From: Maratus speciosus
Taxonomy: Eukaryota; Arthropoda; Arachnida; Araneae; Salticidae
Assembly (NCBI GenBank): GCA_963932465.1
Contig: OZ010795.1
Location: 522,851,451-522,915,450, forward strand
Reading direction: 5' to 3'
DNA length: 64,000 nt
In this document: piece by piece, positions 58,479-64,000 of the stretch
How positions within the stretch are numbered: position 1 is the first letter of the stretch
Layout: each line of letters opens with the position of its first letter
Made by a program: the position numbers and the translations under genes
Notes under the pieces: generated by a model
Databases searched by the model: none
Told to the model about the DNA's origin: nothing
What the model saw: only the letters and a program-made list of their open reading frames with translations

Positions 58479-59234
58479 CATAATTTATATTAATAATTTA
58501 AAATAAATGCCTAAATTTATATTATTATTTCAAATTAATTGTTATTTTAAATTTCATTTAAACAACAACAACAAAAAAAAATGTACAGAAATAAAACACA
58601 TCATTGATCTTTGAAACTGATAAGCTAATATATACATTTAGAATACTTCAATCACAAAATTTATAGAACTTTACGTCTCAAATAACTAATTATTCAACAC
58701 AAAACTTTGTACAAATTTTTAATTCAACTATCAATAAAAGAATGATTGTGTTTGAACCCATTTTATAATCACTAAGTTCACTAAGTTATCATTACTAAGT
58801 GCTAATTAAACTTCTTTCTGGCACAGCTTTTTCTTTTGCATAATTAACAGAGATCTGCAAACAGAACACAATGGAATTATTTGAGGAAATAAAGTGTATA
58901 ATAATGGAAAGATTCTAATCCTAAATGAAAGTTACGTATTTGTAAGTGTAAACTGTTGAATAGAAAATCCGTAAGTTAAATGTAATTCATACTTCAATGA
59001 ATTCCGCAGCAGCATATATTTATTTTGGAAAATAGGAAATTTTATATAATATATATAAAATTATATTTTACATAATAAAATAATTAAAGACGGTGAATTG
59101 TTACGTTTCACGTTAATTTGATTAATTTATTTTGAAATTATCGTCTGGCATCACACATTACGGTTCAAAACTGTTATTTCAATTTAATTCATTTTTAATA
59201 TTATTTTTTTTTCAAATATTACTGGTGCTATTCA
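58479..59234. other. AT-rich stretch without a gene
   Basis: I see no gene or repeat structure apart from an ataatatatataaaatta stretch near 59045. Confidence 0.5.
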
Positions 59235-59394
59235 CAGTGGTGGAAAATTGGCGCAGAGGAGGAGCCTATTGACACCACTAAATTTTAGTAGAATTTTTCG
59301 TCTTATCTAATGACAGTTTTTATTAAGATGAAGAATACCATAAAATATTACTGGTCTCAATAGGCTCCTCCTCTGCGCCAATTTCCCACCACTG
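59235..59394. mobile_element. hAT-like MITE, CAGTGGTGG ends, 160 bp
   Basis: Inverted ends of 38 bp, starting cagtggtggaaaattggcgc and continuing through agaggaggagcctattga, differ at one position. The flanking word tattca occurs on both sides (59229-59234 and 59395-59400). A CAGTG start is common in hAT elements, which normally give 8-bp duplications, so the 6-bp word is unusual. Confidence 0.85.
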
Positions 59395-60202
59395 TATTCA
59401 TTAAAAATGCTGTAATGGGAGATAAGCCAGTAGATTATTTGCCGGTTCATATTAAAATGTCTTTTGTCTATCCGTTTGGGTCATATATTGCAATAGACTT
59501 TACACCTACTTCCCTGAAACAATTTCCTTCAAAGGTTGAAAACTAATTTATTTTTAATTGTAATGAAATATTTAATTATTTTCGTTAACTTATCATATCA
59601 GGCTTCTGGTAAAAGTGCAATATCCCGCTTTTCCCACAGCCGAAAATATTATAGAAGCAACTCAAAGAAGACTGATTCTGCCAACAATAAAGTAACAGGA
59701 AAAATGTTACAATATTAAATTATTTTTCCACGAAAAGAAATTTTCTGAATTACACCAGCAACATAATTTGAATTATATGAGTGTAAAAATGATTGTTAAA
59801 AATAATAAAAATATCCCGTGAAAGCTTGCTAAATATCTTGTTTTAATTTAACTTTGGTACACAATAACTACAAATTGATTCCAATATTGCTTAACGGTCA
59901 TTTTAATGGACATACTAACGGCCAAACCAAATATTTTTAATTTTATATATGTTACCTAACTAAAATTTATTACTTAAATAAACTTTAACAGCAATAAATG
60001 ACAGAATATAGGCAATTACACTTTAACAATCATGTTAATTTTTATAATTCAGTTTTGTTAAGGTTCTCAAGACTCTTAAAATTGGATAAATATATAAAAA
60101 ACACCCTTTTCAACATTTAACATCTTAAAATGTATATCATTTTAAAACACAATTTTTTATTGGTATGTATATAGAAGTAGGATTTATGGGAAATTTTTAA
60201 CA
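59395..60202. other. AT-rich stretch without a gene
   Basis: No gene. The last 15 bases before the next element read aaatttttaacagtg, which is itself a right end of that MITE family. Confidence 0.5.
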
Positions 60203-60404
60203 GTGTGTTAAAAATTTGCAGTATTCTGGCAGGACATTTGACCGTTTTTTTCCGAATATGGTTACTCAACCGTAATTTTAACATTATTTCGACCATATTA
60301 TTGGCCATTTTATGGTCAGAATATAGTTAAATTATGGTTATGAAACCGTTTTTTCAAAAAATGGTCGAATGACCTGCCAGAATGCTGCAAAATTTTTAAC
60401 AGTG
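60203..60404. mobile_element. TA-flanked MITE, CACTGTTAAAAATTTGCAG family, copy 2
   Basis: Highly similar to 31612-31812 throughout (tattggccattttatggtca, tgaaaccgttttttcaaaaa). The right end CAGTG is followed by TA (60405-60406). The left end is altered: where CACTG is expected it reads gtgtg, directly joined to another right-end-like word. Confidence 0.85.
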
Positions 60405-61820
60405 TACTTTCTGGTGCGATGCAAGAACTTGTATATCTATTTAACATGCACTGGTGTGCTTCTACAGTTTTATATTTTTCTGTATATTTACGACAGTGTA
60501 GTGCTGTCGTAAATATACAGTCAGAAATCTGTTCGAGTATATTATCTCAATGGAAGATTTTTTTCGTCTCGCTGCCACCACTTCAAAAACTTGTCAGAAA
60601 AATAACATTGTGTAGGCATGAAATTTTCATAGTCAAAGTAATAAAAATTAGAATAATTTAGAAATAATTAGTTTATAGCTGCAAAAAATATCTTACTGAT
60701 ATACTTCGAAAAATCAGCAATAATAAATGAAAATATTTGTTGTCGATATTTTAATTCTACATTAAAGTATTAATTATTTCAACTCAAGAGACGCTGAAAA
60801 TACTAGAATTTAACCTTTATGTGTAAGTAGCTCATTTTTTCATTCAGGGAAAAAATTTAAATTTTAAAACTGCAACTTAACATTTATATTAGAGATATCT
60901 TTCATAAATTCTATACTGGAAGAAACCATGCATTAATGCATTAAACTTAATGCATTAAAATGCGAAATATCTATAGATACATTCAAAAAATTGTAACAAA
61001 GCATACACGCTTAAATAATTGTTATAAAAACTGCTCGTCCAAAAAAAAAAAAAAAAAAAGAAAAAAAAAAGAAAAAAGAAATATGAGCGCGTTTATTTAT
61101 ATCTTTTTCCTATTTTTTATGGTTATTTTTTATGTATGATCGCAACTTCTAATATAAATGTAATTACAATTTATGATATTTACATTATGAGCTCAACATA
61201 TTTGGCGAGAACATATTGAGATAAGTGCAAAATTGCTGGCTACTATCATACTCTACCCCTTTATTGTGCCACCTGCCCTAAAAATTTTTAATATGAATCC
61301 ATCCTTTTAAACGAGCATGAATTTCTCGAGAAAATAAATAATTTCTAAAATACTTTCTCGAAACTTTTATATACATTTTAAAAACATCATCAGATTGTTA
61401 TATCTATATGAAATAACCTTCAATGCATTAGGCTGACATACAATTTGTTTTCTATTTACACTATTTAATACGTACAATGATACATCATTTTCTTTATTTC
61501 TATGTAAATAATCTATGCAATAATGTAATACATACAAAATATATAACATAAATAATGCATATAAGATTCGCAGTTGTTTCATTAGCACCGTTACGCTTTC
61601 GTGATAGTATATAATATTTGGCTCGAAGTAGCAATTTTTTAAGACTAGATTATGTTCAAGCACCTTTATAGCAAAGAAATATACTATATATATATTTAAT
61701 TTTGATTGCATTTTTTTTCTTTTGAGTTGCCAAAAACGGAACCTATATGTGGACAATATTTTTGTAACCCAATAAAATTTCTGACTCACTCTTTCGTATT
61801 CAAAATTGATCTCATTATAG
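60405..61820. other. AT-rich stretch without a gene, with a strong hairpin
   Basis: No gene. A hairpin at 60480-60520 has a perfect 17-bp stem (ctgtatatttacgacag) and a 7-base loop. An A-rich run lies at 61040-61080. Confidence 0.6.
60480..60520. repeat. Perfect 17-bp inverted repeat with 7-base loop
   Basis: The left arm ctgtatatttacgacag at 60480-60496, loop tgtagtg, and the exact complement at 60504-60520. Too short for a typical animal pre-miRNA. It may be a recombination relic. Confidence 0.93.
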
Positions 61821-62160
61821 GGTCATTACATGTCAATTCAACCAATTTTTTTATGGTTTGTAACCCGACCGACAGGGATTTGGACGAAACTTGGTGTATA
61901 TACTAATTCTATCATGATATGAATACAACAGAAATTTTTCCTTCCTAGACCTCATACTTTATGAGATATGTAGGGTCCAATTTTTGGATTTTTCTCAAAT
62001 CGCACATTTCTGAGTCTGCATTTTTAGACTGCTGTTCCATTTTCAAAAAATTGTTTCTCTGGATCTAAACTGCGAATCATCTTAAAAATATCACCGTAAG
62101 TACAAAAAAAGATGCAGAATTTAATAAAAAATATTTAAAAAAATAATTTTAAATATTTAG
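61821..62160. mobile_element. End of a dispersed element (GGGTCATTACATGTCAATTC)
   Basis: The start gggtcattacatgtcaattc and the inner tttggacgaaacttggtgta are words I associate with widespread arthropod DNA elements. The opposite end was not found, so limits are approximate. Confidence 0.4.
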
Positions 62161-62436
62161 GGTCAAATGCTTAAACCAAATTTGAAAGTTATGGTTATTT
62201 TTCCAAATTTTTGTGACTTTACGAAAAAGGCTCTACACAAAAAGGCAAATGAAATTTCCAATTTCTTATTGTTTTAAATAAAAGTTTACACTTTGAGCTT
62301 TCTATTTATGAAATAAAAATGATGTCGTTCTCATGGCTTATGCAAACATTTTGACTTATTTTGGGATACTGTACCTATCAAGAGATAAAAATCTTTAATT
62401 TTGCTTACGGTACCTAAATAATTGCTGCACATTTTA
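62161..62436. repeat. Direct copy of one palindrome arm
   Basis: 62250-62430 resembles 62958-63140 (aaatttccaatttctt, tatgaaataaaaatgatgtc, ggtacctaaataa), so a third arm of the element at 62732-63162 lies in direct orientation upstream. Confidence 0.7.
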
Positions 62437-62731
62437 AATTTAAATTTATTAATCATTTTGATTTATTTTGTAAAATGAATTCTTAAAATCAGACTGATTT
62501 ATTTATTTTTATAACAGTAGAAAATTTGTATAGTATTGGTATTTATCACACATTATCTGAAATTGTGTTGTTCTCAATCTTATCGCATATGTTTGTCACA
62601 TAAATGTACATCTATCATTGGATTCAGTGGCATAGTATTTCTATAAATACTTTCACAATGGTAGTATGTAAAGAATATAAGCAAAAACTTTACTTTGTAA
62701 ATAAAATAAAAGAAGCACTTATATTAAATAA

Positions 62732-63162
62732 ATTCAACAAGTCATAAGAACCACAGTAATTATTTAGCTACCACAGTTGAAATTAGACATATTAGAGATA
62801 TTTCTTTTTCTTGAATGGTGCAATTTCCTACAACAGGGCAAAATTTTTACATAAGCTAGGAGAAAGACTTCATTTTTATTAAAATTGAAATAATCATTAA
62901 TTAAATCTCATACATTAAATAAAATTGCTTATAAATATTTTAAAAATTTACATTGTTGTAAATTTCCAATTTCTTTTTGTTTTAAATAACAGCTTACACT
63001 TTGGGCTTTCTAGTTATGAAATAAAAATGATGTCTTTCTCATGACTTATGCAATTTTCGCCCTGTTTTAGGAAACTGCACCAACCAAGAAAAAACAAAAA
63101 ATCTGCGTAATTTTAGCTGTGGTACCTAAATAACTACTGTGGTTCCTATGACTTATTGAATA
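62732..63162. mobile_element. Foldback element, arms about 160 bp
   Basis: The left arm 62732-62890 (attcaacaagtcataagaac, accacagt) pairs with the right arm 63000-63162 (gttcctatgacttattgaa). Pairing continues through gtgcaatttcctacaacagg and a gaaagacttcatttttatt stretch. The arms are diverged by about a tenth. No frame. Confidence 0.8.
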
Positions 63163-64000
63163 TATTATTCAATGTTTCTTTCTTCCTTTATTTTGCAATG
63201 TAAAGTTTTTGTTTGTTTTTTTTTTCCTTCTGAGTAAAAGGGGGAAAAAAGTCTGTGACTGCAGTTTATCCTCCCTCCATTAAATTTTGTGCATAATCCT
63301 TGTGTTTACTTCATTTATTCCTTCATATATTTTCTTTAATTATAAGCATTTTTTTTTAAATACAAACAATCCCTTAATTTTGTTTTTACAATATAAATGT
63401 AAACAAAAAATCTTTTGTTGGTATAGAATAAGGAAATACGATAATTACTTTTTACCAATCACATTTTCAATATGTTTTTTTCTGTGTGTGTGTGTGTGTT
63501 TGAATTAAAATACTTTATTTGTATTTAACATTTTTTTTTTTTTAATGTTCTATCTTATTATCTTTGATAATTTTAATCATTTTAAATATGTTTTTTATAG
63601 TTTAAATACCTTATATTTAAGAAAGCGTAGTGCATTTCTACAGGATGAAACATATTTCTACTCCTGCCTTGTATAAACAAATTTTGACAAAGGCAGGATA
63701 ATTTTTTTTAGTAAAGGTAGGTGTTTTCGAATCTATTAATCAAATTATTATTAGTCTAAAGTTTCTCATAATAGAAAAGTGATGAATTTTTCCTTATGCT
63801 GCAAAAGAAAATAATAGATGAATGTGAAGTAACTAATTATGCTGCATGACCGTCATGACAACTTCTGAGAGAAATAAGAATCTTGTCTATGCCAGAAATA
63901 AGAAAAGGTAAAGCCACAGCCACATCTCCAGAAACAATTGAACTAATTGAAAAGTTTTATAAATGTAAAGAATATTGAAGAATCATGGCTGGAAAAAAAT
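63163..64000. other. AT-rich stretch without a gene
   Basis: No gene. It contains a (TG)n run at 63484-63501 and short T-runs. Confidence 0.5.

Noticed and set aside
60480..60520. microRNA precursor
   Set aside because: The 17-bp stem is too short for a typical animal pre-miRNA hairpin.

Overview
This is an AT-rich, eukaryotic window with no convincing host gene, rRNA gene or CRISPR array. The retroelement protein types are a Ty3/gypsy element with a coiled-coil, Glu/Lys-rich Gag N-terminus and R1/I-like LINE tails. Together with the density of short inverted-repeat transposons and Helitrons they point to an arthropod, most likely a chelicerate such as a spider. That placement is inference from element style, not from a marker gene.

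Layout. 1-5.1 kb: a 345-bp tandem duplication, AT-rich DNA and a Helitron-type terminus on the minus strand. 6.0-10.9 kb: a foldback element, a GTCC-containing inverted-repeat element expanded by a 173-bp tandem array, a larger inverted-repeat element (7.7-9.96 kb) carrying an insertion with a 147-bp array, and a TTAA-flanked MITE. 12.2-14.2 kb: direct repeats around a tRNA-Lys-like sequence, a two-part 102/84-bp satellite and a LINE 3' relic. 14.5-17.8 kb: nested MITEs, several with readable 8-bp target duplications. 18.16-23.62 kb: a whole but decayed Ty3/gypsy retrotransposon on the minus strand. 23.7-25.9 kb: a TA-flanked DNA transposon with subterminal repeats, then a near-perfect palindromic MITE. 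26-31 kb: a GC-rich island, a second GTCC element, a 363-bp tandem duplication and a 66-bp palindrome. 31.15-33.29 kb and 40.14-43.44 kb: two non-autonomous Helitrons with internal repeats. 46.7-50.5 kb: an unassigned GC-richer segment, a TTGGCG foldback, a minisatellite of about 36 bp and a foldback element holding a hammerhead-ribozyme-like core. 53.8-57.6 kb: a LINE ORF2 relic between two 250-bp direct repeats. 58-63.2 kb: further TTAA, CAGTGG, TA and palindromic elements.

Nothing here works as a pathway; the window is a transposon graveyard in which insertions are nested and can be ordered in time. The most interesting signals are the hammerhead-like core, the excess of the exact palindrome TGACGTCA in the repeats, the three-copy MITE family with 8-bp target duplications, and the long direct repeats flanking the LINE relic and the 47.5-49.8 kb block. 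Open frames outside the retroelements are almost all repeat shadows. Identities, periods and boundaries were read by eye and may be off by a few bases.
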